Below, piece by piece: positions 1 to 8,081 of a stretch of 49,557 nucleotides of DNA. Origin of the DNA: Candidatus Scybalomonas excrementigallinarum. Lineage in GTDB: Bacteria > Bacillota > Clostridia > Lachnospirales > Lachnospiraceae. Position 1 is the stretch's first letter; the number at the start of each line of letters is the position of its first letter. The notes beneath the pieces are model-generated. The model was not told where the DNA came from, ran no database searches, and saw nothing but the letters and a program-made list of their open reading frames with translations. A program made the translations under genes and the position numbers. The stretch spans positions 1 to 49,557 of the forward strand of contig DVIZ01000023.1 of the NCBI GenBank assembly GCA_018710905.1. Reading direction: 5' to 3'.

Positions 1-290
1 ATTTTTTTGGTATTTTAACTATATTTTTTTATAGTATCATCTTATTCTTTTCTATTTTATAATATAACAGCCTATTTTCTTCTTATTTTTTAGGCAAATT
101 ATATGATTTGTTTTTGCACAAAATGGCTATCCAACAATTCCAATTATTTTTGGCTTTTCATTTTTATTGTTATAATTGTTATAACGGGAAACTATTAGGA
201 AGACGAGAATAAATGATTTGAAATAAAAGACAATTGAAAATTTTAGATAAAATGGACATGCCCTTTCGTTTCTATCCAAGCAAACGGATC
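1..290. other. AT-rich sequence without recognisable gene
   Basis: This stretch is very AT-rich, with stop codons in all frames. I see no long reading frame, RNA gene or convincing promoter. It lies downstream of the tRNA-Lys terminator and may be the 3' flank of a gene outside the window. Confidence 0.5.
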
Positions 291-333
291 GAAAAAAAAT
301 ACCAGACCTGAAACCTATGTCTAAGCCTGATAT
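291..333 (-). terminator. Rho-independent terminator of tRNA-Lys
   Basis: An 11-bp stem (arms 323-333 and 299-309, some G-U pairs) is followed on the minus strand by a run of eight T. It starts about 10 bases after the 3' end of tRNA-Lys, so it ends that single-gene transcript. Confidence 0.8.
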
Positions 334-343
334 TTCTTACAAA

Positions 344-416
344 TGCGCCTTCAGGGGCTCGAACCCTGGACACCCTGATTAAGAGTCAGGTGCTCTACCA
401 ACTGAGCTAAAAGCGC
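344..416 (-). tRNA. tRNA-Lys (anticodon CTT)
   Basis: Read on the minus strand this is a full cloverleaf. The acceptor GCGCTTT pairs with AAGGCGC (one G-U), the D arm reads AGCTCAGTTGGTAGAGC, the anticodon loop is CTCTTAA with CTT as anticodon, and the T arm contains GGTTCGAGCC. The discriminator is A. CCA is not encoded, so it must be added after transcription. Confidence 0.95.
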
Positions 417-453
417 GTATATGAAATTACTGCGTTTTCTTAACGCAAAAATT

Positions 454-482
454 ATTATATACTATTTGAAAAAAAAATGCAA
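454..482 (-). promoter_or_regulatory. Promoter of tRNA-Lys
   Basis: On the minus strand a -35 box TTGCAT and a perfect -10 box TATAAT are separated by 17 bases. The -10 lies about 38 bases upstream of the mature tRNA 5' end, which suits a short 5' leader removed by RNase P. Confidence 0.75.
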
Positions 483-578
483 GTATTTTTTTAGAATAAA
501 TTCATTTTCTCTTTCCTTTTCTACTCTTTTTCTGATAAAATTTTCCTTTTCTTCCTATCGACTATCTTATTCTATGAC

Positions 579-609
579 AGCAAAAGAGAGTTTTCTCCTC
601 TCTTTTGCT
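579..609. terminator. Perfect 12-bp hairpin downstream of the trmB unit
   Basis: AGCAAAAGAGAG and its exact reverse complement flank a 7-base loop. It lies about 50 bases past the stop of the small gene behind trmB. No T tract directly follows on the minus strand; a T-rich stretch follows about 10 bases later on the plus strand. It may be a weak terminator or a 3'-end stabiliser. Confidence 0.45.
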
Positions 610-662
610 ATGAACTTTATTCTTTTTTTTCCTCTTTTTACGCACTTTTATTATACATTTTT

Positions 663-797
663 TCAAGAAGATTTTTGATTCAGACATCGTTTCACTTCTT
701 CTAATGCATCTAATAACTGTTGTATACTTTTATGAAACTTTGGATTTTCGTAGTTGTAACGGTTGATGAAGTGAACAAATGCATCACTTTTTTTCAT
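663..797 (-). CDS. Small uncharacterised protein (44 aa) behind trmB
   Basis: A 44-codon frame begins with ATG at 797 and is preceded by the strong ribosome binding site GAGGGAG at suitable spacing. It starts about 26 bases after the trmB stop, so it is probably translated from the trmB message. The product is hydrophilic and mixed-charge, starts MKKSDAFVHFINRY, has a C-terminal helix-like part LLDALEEVKRCL and shows no signal or membrane segment. I do not recognise the family. The Shine-Dalgarno site, the position and the protein-like composition support a real gene, but the shortness leaves doubt. Confidence 0.5.
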   Translation of the reverse strand: MKKSDAFVHFINRYNYENPKFHKSIQQLLDALEEVKRCLNQKSS

Positions 798-823
798 TCC
801 ACTCCCTCATTTCTTCCCTTTTT

Positions 824-1465
824 CTATCTATATGCAACTAGTCGATTAATTGGTGTACCCATACTTGAAAATTTTGTTTCATACTCTGTCATAATATTTC
901 CTTCTGCATATTCACTATTGTGCAGATCATAGGTTACATTTTCCAATTTCCATCCTGCCTCTGGCACTTGTTCTACTGAAAAATCAAACAGTGGACGATT
1001 ATCTGTTTTGAAAATCACTCTTCCATCAGACACTAAAATTTGATCGTAACGTTTGAAAAACTCCTTTGAAGTTAATCTTCTCTTTGCATGACGATCTTTT
1101 GGCCATGGATCGGAAAAGTTTAAATAAATTCTTCCGATTTCATCTTTTTCAAAGAAATTACAAATATTTTCCGCATCCATACGGAGAAAGAAAAGATTAT
1201 TCATTTCCTCTTCTTCCTGTCTTTTTTCAATGGCTCTTACTAATACACTTGAATATTTTTCAATTCCGATATAGTTAATATCTGGGTTTCTGCGGGCAAG
1301 TTCCATAATAAATTTCCCTTTTCCCATTCCAACTTCAATGTGAACTGGGTTATCGTTACCAAATACTTCTTTTGCCCATTTTCCTTTATATTGTTCTCCA
1401 TTTTGAATTACGAATTCATTCGAAGCAATGGTTTCTCTTGAACCTTTAACATTTCTTAATCTCAT
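824..1465 (-). CDS. trmB: tRNA (guanine-46-N7)-methyltransferase TrmB
   Basis: TrmB uses S-adenosylmethionine to methylate N7 of G46 in the variable loop of tRNAs, in the cytoplasm. The 213-residue product has the usual length. Family signatures are visible in order: the SAM-binding glycine motif EVGMGKGKF near residue 45, the tRNA/SAM motif FSDPWPKDRHAKRR near 118-131, KTDN near 155, and the C-terminal TEYETKFSSMGTPINR motif. The ATG has GAGGTG about 6 bases upstream. It is transcribed divergently from the carboxypeptidase gene and is followed by a small gene with its own ribosome binding site. The assignment is firm. Confidence 0.95.
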   Translation of the reverse strand: MRLRNVKGSRETIASNEFVIQNGEQYKGKWAKEVFGNDNPVHIEVGMGKGKFIMELARRNPDINYIGIEKYSSVLVRAIEKRQEEEEMNNLFFLRMDAENICNFFEKDEIGRIYLNFSDPWPKDRHAKRRLTSKEFFKRYDQILVSDGRVIFKTDNRPLFDFSVEQVPEAGWKLENVTYDLHNSEYAEGNIMTEYETKFSSMGTPINRLVAYR

Positions 1466-1590
1466 TTCTTCACCTCATATTTGATAGATTCCTTCTATAA
1501 TCGCCTAACTCACAACTGAAATCACGAGTGTTCGATGAAAATTTCTCAAAAATGATGACTCCTTTTTTCTATCTTCGTGGTTTCCGTTAT

Positions 1591-1619
1591 ATTATAGAGA
1601 AGTTACCAACTAATGTAAA
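1591..1619 (-). promoter_or_regulatory. Promoter of trmB
   Basis: The minus strand shows TTTACA, a 17-base spacer and TATAAT. The -10 lies about 125 bases upstream of the trmB start codon. It is back to back with the promoter of the divergent carboxypeptidase gene. Confidence 0.7.
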
Positions 1620-1632
1620 GCAAAAAAGATGG

Positions 1633-1661
1633 TTGACGTGACACAATCCTTATACTACAAT
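1633..1661 (+). promoter_or_regulatory. Promoter of the D-Ala-D-Ala carboxypeptidase gene
   Basis: TTGACG, a 17-base spacer and TACAAT. The start codon lies about 125 bases downstream, so the mRNA carries an untranslated leader of roughly 120 bases in which I see no known riboswitch. Confidence 0.65.
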
Positions 1662-1787
1662 AATCAGAGTAACTCATTGAACTCTTTTTATTGACGTAAA
1701 AGCAATGGGCCATATGACATATCTTTCTTAACTTATCATCGCTTTATGGTCACTGCATAAAAAACGCGAGAAAATTAAAATACTATC

Positions 1788-3143
1788 ATGAAAAAAATAA
1801 AATTATTATTAACATACATTCTAGTCCTTACAACTTTTTTCACCTCTGTTGTCCCCGTATATGCAAAACAACAGAATAAAGAACTAAAAGAGCCGAAAAT
1901 CTCTGCAAAAACAGCCGTTGTTATGGATGCGCAGACAGGACAAGTTCTTTATAATAAAAAAATGAATAAAATAAAATATCCAGCAAGCTTAACAAAATTA
2001 ATGACTGTTCTTTTAGCAATCGAGAATTGCGAATTAAATGAGAAAGTAAAATTTTCGGTAGAAGCTGCCTATGGAATTGAACCTGGAAGCAGTAGCATTG
2101 GTATTATGCCAAATGAAATTTTAACGGTAGAACAATGTCTTTATGGAATGATGCTAGAATCTGCCAATGAAGTATGCTCCGCTATCGCAGAACATATTAG
2201 CGGTTCTGTGGAAGAGTTTGCAGAACTTATGAATAAACGAGCCGAAGAACTAGGCTGTAAAAATACACATTTCACTAATGCAAATGGTCTTCATAATGAT
2301 AATCATTATACGACAGCCTATGATTTAGCACTTATTTTAAAACAAGCGCTCTCTTATCCAGAATTTCGTAAAGTAGCAAGCACTAGAAATTCCCGAATTC
2401 CAAAGACCAATTTAAATCCAGCTCGTGAGCTTTGGAATCATCACAAAATGATCAAATATCCATCTGGAACTTATTCCATTGCCCCTTTAACCGTTACTTC
2501 TGGAAAGACAGCTTATACAACAAAGGCAAAAACTTGTCTTTCTACATCAGCAACTAATGGCGATATGGAACTGATTTGTATTGTTATGGATGACGCTGGA
2601 GTCGCTGTTTATACCGATACGAAAGCGCTTTTTGAATATGCATTTGAAAAATATGAACACGCTTATCCATTACAATCTTATGAAACAATGCCTACAGAAG
2701 ATACGAATTTAATCGCTCACAATTTTTTCTTATTATTAGATCCCGATCGCATTGATCTATCGGTAAATAAAGATTATATGGTTACGATTCCAAAAGATGC
2801 AGATATGTCAGAGCTTACAACTGTTGTTACAAAAAGTATAGATGAGCAAACGAAGACACTAGGTACCATTGATATTTTGTACCAAAATCAAAAAATCGGT
2901 AGTACAAGTATTGATTATAAAGATTTCATGGCTCCTCCAATTACAGTTGCAAAGCCTAAAACAGAAGACAATTTTAGAACCATCGTAGATAAAATTCCGA
3001 AACGAATTTTAATTATGGGGATTGCTTTTGTTATTTTCTTCATACTATTTATATTTTTTATCTTCTATTGGAATCTATCTAGAAAAAGACGTTCTTTACG
3101 ATTTTATAATAAGAAATATATAAAAAAGAAACATTTTGATTAA
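1788..3143 (+). CDS. dacF: Secreted D-alanyl-D-alanine carboxypeptidase (peptidase S11, DacF/PBP5-like)
   Basis: Low-molecular-weight penicillin-binding proteins of family S11 remove the terminal D-Ala from peptidoglycan stem peptides outside the membrane. The 451-residue product starts with a Sec signal peptide cut around residue 26 (after VYA). It has the catalytic SLTK tetrad (Ser67, Lys70), SAN at 125-127, a C-terminal PBP5-type domain around 300-390, and a C-terminal membrane helix near 408-430 capped by RKRR. The third active-site motif reads KTA at 240-242 instead of the usual KTG, an oddity in an otherwise complete enzyme. Ribosome binding signals are weak. The gene is monocistronic and ends at a bidirectional terminator. 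The symbol is by family resemblance; dacA/dacB paralogues are equally possible. Confidence 0.85.
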   Translation: MKKIKLLLTYILVLTTFFTSVVPVYAKQQNKELKEPKISAKTAVVMDAQTGQVLYNKKMNKIKYPASLTKLMTVLLAIENCELNEKVKFSVEAAYGIEPGSSSIGIMPNEILTVEQCLYGMMLESANEVCSAIAEHISGSVEEFAELMNKRAEELGCKNTHFTNANGLHNDNHYTTAYDLALILKQALSYPEFRKVASTRNSRIPKTNLNPARELWNHHKMIKYPSGTYSIAPLTVTSGKTAYTTKAKTCLSTSATNGDMELICIVMDDAGVAVYTDTKALFEYAFEKYEHAYPLQSYETMPTEDTNLIAHNFFLLLDPDRIDLSVNKDYMVTIPKDADMSELTTVVTKSIDEQTKTLGTIDILYQNQKIGSTSIDYKDFMAPPITVAKPKTEDNFRTIVDKIPKRILIMGIAFVIFFILFIFFIFYWNLSRKRRSLRFYNKKYIKKKHFD

Positions 3144-3155
3144 TTTTTACGACAA

Positions 3156-3198
3156 AAAAACGAGAAAAAACTCGCTCTATGGATTTTTTCTCGTTTTT
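3156..3198. terminator. Bidirectional terminator between carboxypeptidase and lipid kinase genes
   Basis: A 15-bp perfect stem (arms 3156-3170 and 3184-3198), with CGAG/CTCG in the middle and A/T tracts at both ends, lies between convergent genes and can work in both directions. Confidence 0.85.
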
Positions 3199-3238
3199 CT
3201 TATATATTTTTTTATTTATTAACAAGAAAGAATTAATT

Positions 3239-4189
3239 CTATAAACTCTCTTTTCTCGTTCGTTTACTTATTTCCTTCTTTTTATTTTTAGGAACTAAAA
3301 TTTCAATGGCATCTGGAATCACTTCTACTTCCACTGGTAATTGTCCAAAACATTCCCCATCATAATCCACAATCACTGGATTTTCTTCATCTAGATTTCT
3401 AATTTTCAATGCCTTCGTCTGGAAATAATCCACACTTGGATGATTAATATGATCTCCTTGTAATATTTTAATCAACAGATTTGTAATATTAGGAAATTCC
3501 ACTTTTCGAAGTACAAGAACATCTAGCAATCCATCGGATACGGAAGCCAGCGAAGCCATATTTTTAAAGCCACCTACACTTCTTGAATTGGCGACAATAA
3601 ACAAAAGTGCTTCTACATCTTTTGTATACTCTTCTGACTCAAACCCAAGGGTTACTGTATTAAATAAATTTTTCGGAAGATCTTTTGCTCCCTCTACATA
3701 ATAAGCCATTTTTCCCATAATAGCTTTTAATTCTTTCGGAACTTTATATCCAACATCTGTTAACAAACCACCTGCTAATACATTGACAAAATATTTATCG
3801 TTTACTTTTCCCACATCCACAGATTTACAATGAAAATCTCGAATCATTTCACAAAAACCATCTACATTTTGTGGTAAATTTAAATAGCTAGCAAAATCAT
3901 TCACTGTTCCAGCAGAAATAACAGCGATTGGAGTTCTTGTACCACTTAAAATCACTCCATTTATCACTTCATTAAGTGTTCCATCTCCACCGATAGCTGT
4001 TACGAAATCATACTGTCCTTCTTTTATCTGTGCTGCTGCATTTTTTGCATCTTCTTGTTTTTTTGTATAAACGACATCAATATGGGAGACTAACTGTTGC
4101 ATTACAAGCTTTCCTGCTAATCCTTCTACCATATTCAAAAAATTTTGTCGTCCAGAGGATGGATTAATAATAAACAATGCCTTCTTCAT
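3239..4189 (-). CDS. Diacylglycerol kinase family lipid kinase (YegS/BmrU type)
   Basis: Members of this family phosphorylate diacylglycerol or related lipids with ATP at the inner face of the membrane. The 316-residue product shows the DAGK catalytic signatures: NPSSGR at residues 9-14 and GGDGTLNEVINGV around 68-80, followed by the conserved region around DFASYLNLP. The C-terminal half is the usual beta-sandwich domain (VDYDGECFG). The ATG follows the strong Shine-Dalgarno TAGGAGGG. It begins 11 bases after the stop of the exonuclease gene, so the two probably share a transcript. The exact lipid substrate cannot be told from sequence. Confidence 0.88.
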   Translation of the reverse strand: MKKALFIINPSSGRQNFLNMVEGLAGKLVMQQLVSHIDVVYTKKQEDAKNAAAQIKEGQYDFVTAIGGDGTLNEVINGVILSGTRTPIAVISAGTVNDFASYLNLPQNVDGFCEMIRDFHCKSVDVGKVNDKYFVNVLAGGLLTDVGYKVPKELKAIMGKMAYYVEGAKDLPKNLFNTVTLGFESEEYTKDVEALLFIVANSRSVGGFKNMASLASVSDGLLDVLVLRKVEFPNITNLLIKILQGDHINHPSVDYFQTKALKIRNLDEENPVIVDYDGECFGQLPVEVEVIPDAIEILVPKNKKKEISKRTRKESL

Positions 4190-4200
4190 TGGACTCCCTC

Positions 4201-5148
4201 CTATTCCTTTATACGTATTCTCTTTTTTCTCTCCCTACGTTTCTCACGAAGCTCCTTTTGCCTTAATTCAATGGAATTTGCTTCTGATTCATCAATGGGC
4301 TTTATAGTCTTTATTAAAAATACTTTTCCTTCTAGTGTACTTTTTACTTTAATTTTTCCACGCATATATCCATGCTCTTTACAATATCCAACGGCATAAT
4401 AGATAGTCAGATTGCTGGCAAACCATCCTATTTGTTCTATTAAGCTCCTACCACAACAAGCACATCGAAGCTCTCGAACTCTCCTCTGTTGCATTGCTGT
4501 TATCTTATCTTGAAACTCTCTTGTTATATATAAAGTTCCTTTTTTATTTTTCCGAAAGATCTCTTCTTTGGCATTTTTAGGATTATTATATACATCAATA
4601 CTTATAATCCATTTCTCCCGTCCGATCTCTTTTAATACCTCTGCTGTATAAAGCGCATCATTCAACGCCTGATGAAACGGACGGCTCTGTTTTATTCTCA
4701 TTTGCTCTACGGCATGCTCTAAGCTCACAATCTTTTTATCATTTTTCCAAAATCGATAGATTCTTTGCACATCATAAAAGGCAAGAGGTTTTTTTAACTT
4801 CTCCATATGATAATAATCCATATTTTTTTGAAGTTGAATTAAATCGGTATCACCATATGTGCAGAAAATATAATCTTTTCCACACCAACTAAAAAATGCA
4901 TTCATCACTTCCACAAAAGACTTTCCTTTGTTCAAAGTTTCCTCATCATAAGGAAGCATCTTCTCTATGGCAGGTGCTAATTTTTTATAACAAGTTGGTT
5001 TAATATATTGGTGAAACATGGATTCTTGATCTAAATTTTCATTGAGTTTTACTGCTCCAATTTCAATAATTTCAAATGGAAGACTCTCTTTTACTTGCTC
5101 TGGATCCGCACTTTGATTCCATTCTAAATCTATCACAATATATTTCAT
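4201..5148 (-). CDS. DEDDh-type 3'-5' exonuclease with C-terminal zinc-ribbon-like tail
   Basis: The first 180 residues form an RNase T/DnaQ-type exonuclease fold: D-L-E at 7-9 (exo I), GDTDLIQ around 119 (exo II) and HQALNDALY around 158 (exo III, H-x4-D). These are the acidic and histidine residues that bind two metal ions. The closest match by eye is the KapD/ERI-1-like branch, which acts on RNA ends. After about residue 220 come cysteine pairs (CACCG and YCKEHG) that could bind zinc, and the protein ends in a very basic tail. Length 315 aa. The gene is followed closely by the lipid kinase gene. The true substrate is unknown. Confidence 0.8.
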   Translation of the reverse strand: MKYIVIDLEWNQSADPEQVKESLPFEIIEIGAVKLNENLDQESMFHQYIKPTCYKKLAPAIEKMLPYDEETLNKGKSFVEVMNAFFSWCGKDYIFCTYGDTDLIQLQKNMDYYHMEKLKKPLAFYDVQRIYRFWKNDKKIVSLEHAVEQMRIKQSRPFHQALNDALYTAEVLKEIGREKWIISIDVYNNPKNAKEEIFRKNKKGTLYITREFQDKITAMQQRRVRELRCACCGRSLIEQIGWFASNLTIYYAVGYCKEHGYMRGKIKVKSTLEGKVFLIKTIKPIDESEANSIELRQKELREKRRERKKRIRIKE

Positions 5149-5594
5149 CTGCGGATCACTCCTTTCGTCTATTTACTCGTTAACATAGTTAAAATAATAT
5201 TTGAACTACTATGCTCCATTATCTTAATCTTATATTTAGAGGAAATCTCTTGATCCAGCCTTATCCTTATTATCGTTTAGATTCTCAATTTTATCATTCG
5301 CATCGCTCATATTCTTATTTCCAAGATAATTTTTTCTATCCGCCAACTATTCATGGTTACATCTAGAATTATTTACATTAACATTATAAGAAATGAAACA
5401 TCTATAACAAAAATAAAACGCCTGATAACAAGTTTACCATAGAACATTCATTCTCTCAATATTATTATATCTCTCCTAGTTAGGAACCATGCGTCTTTCT
5501 TACCTTTATCGCCCTCTCTTTTATTATACTACATTTTATGCCATTGAGATCTTACAATACTCTCAGTTTATCTATCTATCAGAAATATTTCAGT
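5149..5594. other. Non-coding or eroded sequence between exonuclease gene and operator array
   Basis: About 450 bases hold no intact gene. A minus-strand frame near 5170-5275 reads protein-like for about 35 codons and ends just before the exonuclease ribosome binding site, but it has no start and is preceded by stops. A half operator ACTACA lies at 5528-5533. The stretch could be a long leader of the exonuclease gene or the remains of a gene once controlled by BlaI. Confidence 0.4.
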
Positions 5595-5724
5595 TCTACA
5601 TATATAGTCCAACTTATCACCTAATTATACTACATTTGTAGTTTATTATTATTTTAAATACTACATTTGTAGTTTAATTTCTTTTATCAAAAACTACACA
5701 TGTAGTTTTGTTGTTTTATGTAGT
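5595..5724. promoter_or_regulatory. Array of BlaI/MecI-type operators
   Basis: Three 14-base palindromes of the form ACTACA-NN-TGTAGT lie at 5629-5642, 5660-5673 and 5693-5706. A two-mismatch copy lies at 5595-5608 and a half site TGTAGT at 5719-5724. Starts are 34, 31 and 33 bases apart, roughly three helical turns. This is the core operator recognised by BlaI/MecI/CopY repressors, and such a repressor is encoded 470 bases away. On the minus strand a TATAAT (5624-5629) directly abuts the operator at 5629, so a leftward promoter may be repressed here. Confidence 0.75.
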
Positions 5725-6040
5725 TTTTTGTATTTTTTACAGTTTTTATGCCCTATAAAATCCTCTAAATTCACTGAATAAATCCCCTTCTTTTTGCCTT
5801 ATAAAAAACTGCTATAGAATACGTTTATGATTTAATAAATATTATATTGTTAGTCTATACTCTATGTCTGGGTAGTGATGACCTATGGTGTATAAGAAAC
5901 AAGAGAGCATTCACAAGTAATAAGAACGGGTGTATAGAAAATAATGAATCATTAATAAGATATATTTGGTAGTTTATCGTTAGATGGGTGGTTCATAAGT
6001 AATATTTTGTAATCCAAAAACAAAAAATGTCTGCCTATGC

Positions 6041-6081
6041 TTTTTATACCATGGGAAATAACATTTCTTATGGCATAAAAA
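6041..6081. repeat. Inverted repeat next to the blaI terminator
   Basis: TTTTTATACCAT and ATGGCATAAAAA form a stem with one mismatch around a smaller inner stem GAAAT/ATTTC. It lies directly beside the blaI terminator and has no T tract of its own. Function unknown. Confidence 0.4.
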
Positions 6082-6114
6082 AAGATACTATCATTAAAAG
6101 TAATGGTAGTATCT
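6077..6114 (-). terminator. Terminator of the blaI-like gene
   Basis: On the minus strand a 13-bp stem (6102-6114 with 6083-6095, one G-U) is followed by seven T. It lies about 80 bases after the blaI stop codon. Confidence 0.85.
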
Positions 6115-6191
6115 CCTTCTTTCTATTATTTTATTATATTATGATTCTTTTTTACTTTTTTCTATTTTTATTGACTCTTTCTTCTTAATTT

Positions 6192-6554
6192 CTAACCTTT
6201 TAACTTTTCTATAAGGGTAAGTAATACTTCTATTTTATCCAAAGACAGCCCTTCTTTTTGTAGTAATAGCGTAAGTAACTCCTGTTTTGAGTGATCAAAT
6301 ACCTTCTCTATCATTTGATTAATCTCTTCTTCTTGAATCTGTTCTTTCGTTATCAATGGGCGACATACAAAGTTAGGATCTTCTCTTTCTACACTGCCTT
6401 TTTCTATACAACGCTTTAATAAAGTATATGTGGTGTTTTTATTCCATCCATATCGCTCTCCTGCTATTTGACTCACTTGCTTTGCCTCCATAGGAACTCC
6501 TGAATTCTCCCATAAGATTTTCATCACTTTTAATTCTGAATCACCAATCGTCAT
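6192..6554 (-). CDS. BlaI/MecI/CopY family transcriptional repressor
   Basis: The 120-residue protein has the size and layout of penicillinase-type repressors. The N-terminal winged helix starts with TIGDSELKVMKILWENSG, and the recognition helix and wing read NKNTTYTLLKRCIEKG near 38-53. The C-terminal dimerisation helix is the part cleaved when a BlaR1-type sensor responds. Family members repress beta-lactamase or efflux genes, or CopY-type genes responding to copper, by binding ACTACA/TGTAGT dyads. Such dyads occur in the array at 5595-5724. No blaR1, beta-lactamase or ATPase gene lies next to it, so what it controls is unclear. The ATG has AAGGA upstream. Confidence 0.9.
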   Translation of the reverse strand: MTIGDSELKVMKILWENSGVPMEAKQVSQIAGERYGWNKNTTYTLLKRCIEKGSVEREDPNFVCRPLITKEQIQEEEINQMIEKVFDHSKQELLTLLLQKEGLSLDKIEVLLTLIEKLKG

Positions 6555-6618
6555 CTTCTTATCCTTCCTCTCTCTTTTCTATTTTCGTTTCTTTTCTCCC
6601 CCTAGTTCTTACCTTTTC

Positions 6619-6651
6619 TGTATTATACTATATATCTCTTTTATAATACAA
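6619..6651 (-). promoter_or_regulatory. Promoter of the blaI-like gene within an inverted repeat
   Basis: On the minus strand TTGTAT and TATAAT (6622-6627) are 18 bases apart. The 9-base arms TGTATTATA (6619-6627) and TATAATACA (6642-6650) form a perfect inverted repeat over the promoter. It lacks the ACTACA core, so self-repression by BlaI is not evident. Confidence 0.5.
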
Positions 6652-6756
6652 TCTTATATAAAATTCGTATTCCTTTCTGATATCTCCATCTTCATTGATT
6701 TCCACCTATTAATCATCCTGTTTTCTATAAAAAATACAAGGATTTATACCTAACAA

Positions 6757-7272
6757 ATGGATTTCATCGAAAAGAGAAACCATACATTTATCATTATAGC
6801 TGAAAAACTAGCTCCATATGTAGAATCTATTACATTTGATCGGGCTGCAATGTCAGATGGAGAAGCTGTAAAGGATTCCACTGAAGTAAATGGCACTAAC
6901 AATGTCTGGTCATCTGGAATTATCACCACCAACAATGGTCCTGTTGGAGCTGCACTTGTTGGCTCTTCTACCAGTACATACAAAATCACTTTAAAAGATG
7001 ATACTCCAGCTGATTCTAAAAACTCAAAAACTAAACCTGAATTAGCCGATAAAAACTCTAGAAATCAAGAAAACAAGAGTCCTAAAAAACATCAGAGCAC
7101 GGATAAGAAACAAACTTCATTCTCTGACAATAATTTTGAAATTCCAAAAACAGGTGATAAAACACAAATTCATGTATTTTTATGTACAATGATTTTGAGC
7201 ATTTTAGGTATTTTAGGTATCAACTTTAATAAGAAAAAAGAAGAGTATAATGAGGATGAGTCCTCTCTTTAA
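6757..7272 (+). pseudogene. C-terminal remnant of a sortase-anchored surface protein
   Basis: The 171-residue frame ends in a complete cell-wall sorting signal: IPKTG at 129-133, a hydrophobic helix of about 17 residues and a KKK tail, which sortase would cut between Thr and Gly. A hydrophilic, Lys/Asn/Ser-rich spacer (80-128) precedes it, as in wall-spanning regions. There is no signal peptide, a stop codon lies directly before the first ATG, and the nearest Shine-Dalgarno-like AAGGA is 14 bases away. It therefore looks like the 3' end of a longer surface protein gene whose front was lost. An unrecognised short carrier is less likely. A strong terminator follows. Confidence 0.6.
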
Positions 7273-7363
7273 ATGATTATGATGGATTATAATAAATAAT
7301 AATAGAAGATTTAGAGTGATGAATATTAAAATATCTTATATTATTCTTCCATTACTCTATCTT

Positions 7364-7404
7364 AATAGGGTTATCAAACAAATTATTTGATAACCCTATT
7401 TTTC
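7364..7404 (+). terminator. Strong terminator after the surface-protein remnant
   Basis: A perfect 15-bp stem (7364-7378 with 7386-7400) with a 7-base loop is followed by T's on the plus strand. Its intact state suggests the remnant was transcribed until recently. Confidence 0.85.
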
Positions 7405-7496
7405 TATCTCTTTCTCTCCTTATAATAACTGTTTTTTCTTTACTATCATCTTATCATTTATATTTTTTCATTTATACTCAATAGCAATTCTATAAC

Positions 7497-7535
7497 ATAA
7501 AAACCGTCCAACCACAAATTATGATTGAACGGTTT
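7497..7535 (-). terminator. Terminator of the DUF1097 gene
   Basis: A 14-bp stem with two mismatches (7522-7535 with 7501-7514) runs into TTTTTATG on the minus strand, about 20 bases past the gene's stop codon. Confidence 0.75.
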
Positions 7536-7557
7536 CTTAATGAATCATATATAATTT

Positions 7558-8037
7558 TTATTCTTTTCTTATCGCTTTGTATAACCACATTCCAGAGTAA
7601 TCACAAGCAATTCCAAGGAATGCTCCTATTACTAGTGCTAGAACCAAGCCTTTCCATTGTCCATTAGCAGCAAATGTAGTAAAACATCCCATAAAAATTC
7701 CGGGACAAAAATCGAATAATTTAAAATTGGAACTCATGCACATAACAAATGTAATGATCCCACACCAAATTCCTAACTCTCCAAACAAGGGGAATATTGC
7801 ACTTAAATTAATAAGTATCATTCCTAATAAAACTCCTAGTAAATTAGGAAATAACGTTTTTCTCATTCCTACTATACCATGTTCCCCACTTGCAAAATAA
7901 GTTGTACAACCAGCAAACCCAGCCCAACTAATTAATCCTGCAACACCTGCAACATAAGCCCATATTCCACAAAGTATTGCTGTTGTAATACTAAGTGCAC
8001 CTAATGGAGTTATTTTTTTCATCATATTTTTCACCAT
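7558..8037 (-). CDS. DUF1097 family membrane protein
   Basis: The 159-residue product is almost entirely hydrophobic, with about five predicted membrane helices, and is rich in Gly, Ala and aromatic residues. The pattern (ATLCGIWAYVAG-like start, a central GIWCGIITFVMC segment, LALVIGAFLG near the end) fits the DUF1097 family of small inner-membrane proteins, whose function is unknown. CAGGAGC lies upstream of the first ATG; the ATG-ATG pair four codons later is another possible start. The eroded metalloenzyme-like gene lies directly upstream in the same direction, so this may be the surviving member of a two-gene unit. Confidence 0.7.
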   Translation of the reverse strand: MVKNMMKKITPLGALSITTAILCGIWAYVAGVAGLISWAGFAGCTTYFASGEHGIVGMRKTLFPNLLGVLLGMILINLSAIFPLFGELGIWCGIITFVMCMSSNFKLFDFCPGIFMGCFTTFAANGQWKGLVLALVIGAFLGIACDYSGMWLYKAIRKE

Positions 8038-8081
8038 ATTTTAATAACTAGCTCCTGTATTTGTAAATTTTATAATTTTAA

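Noticed and set aside
5170-5280. Minus-strand protein-like frame of about 35 codons before the exonuclease gene
   Set aside because: It has no start codon and follows stop codons. In such AT-rich sequence a frame of this length is likely by chance. Kept only as a hint of a lost gene.
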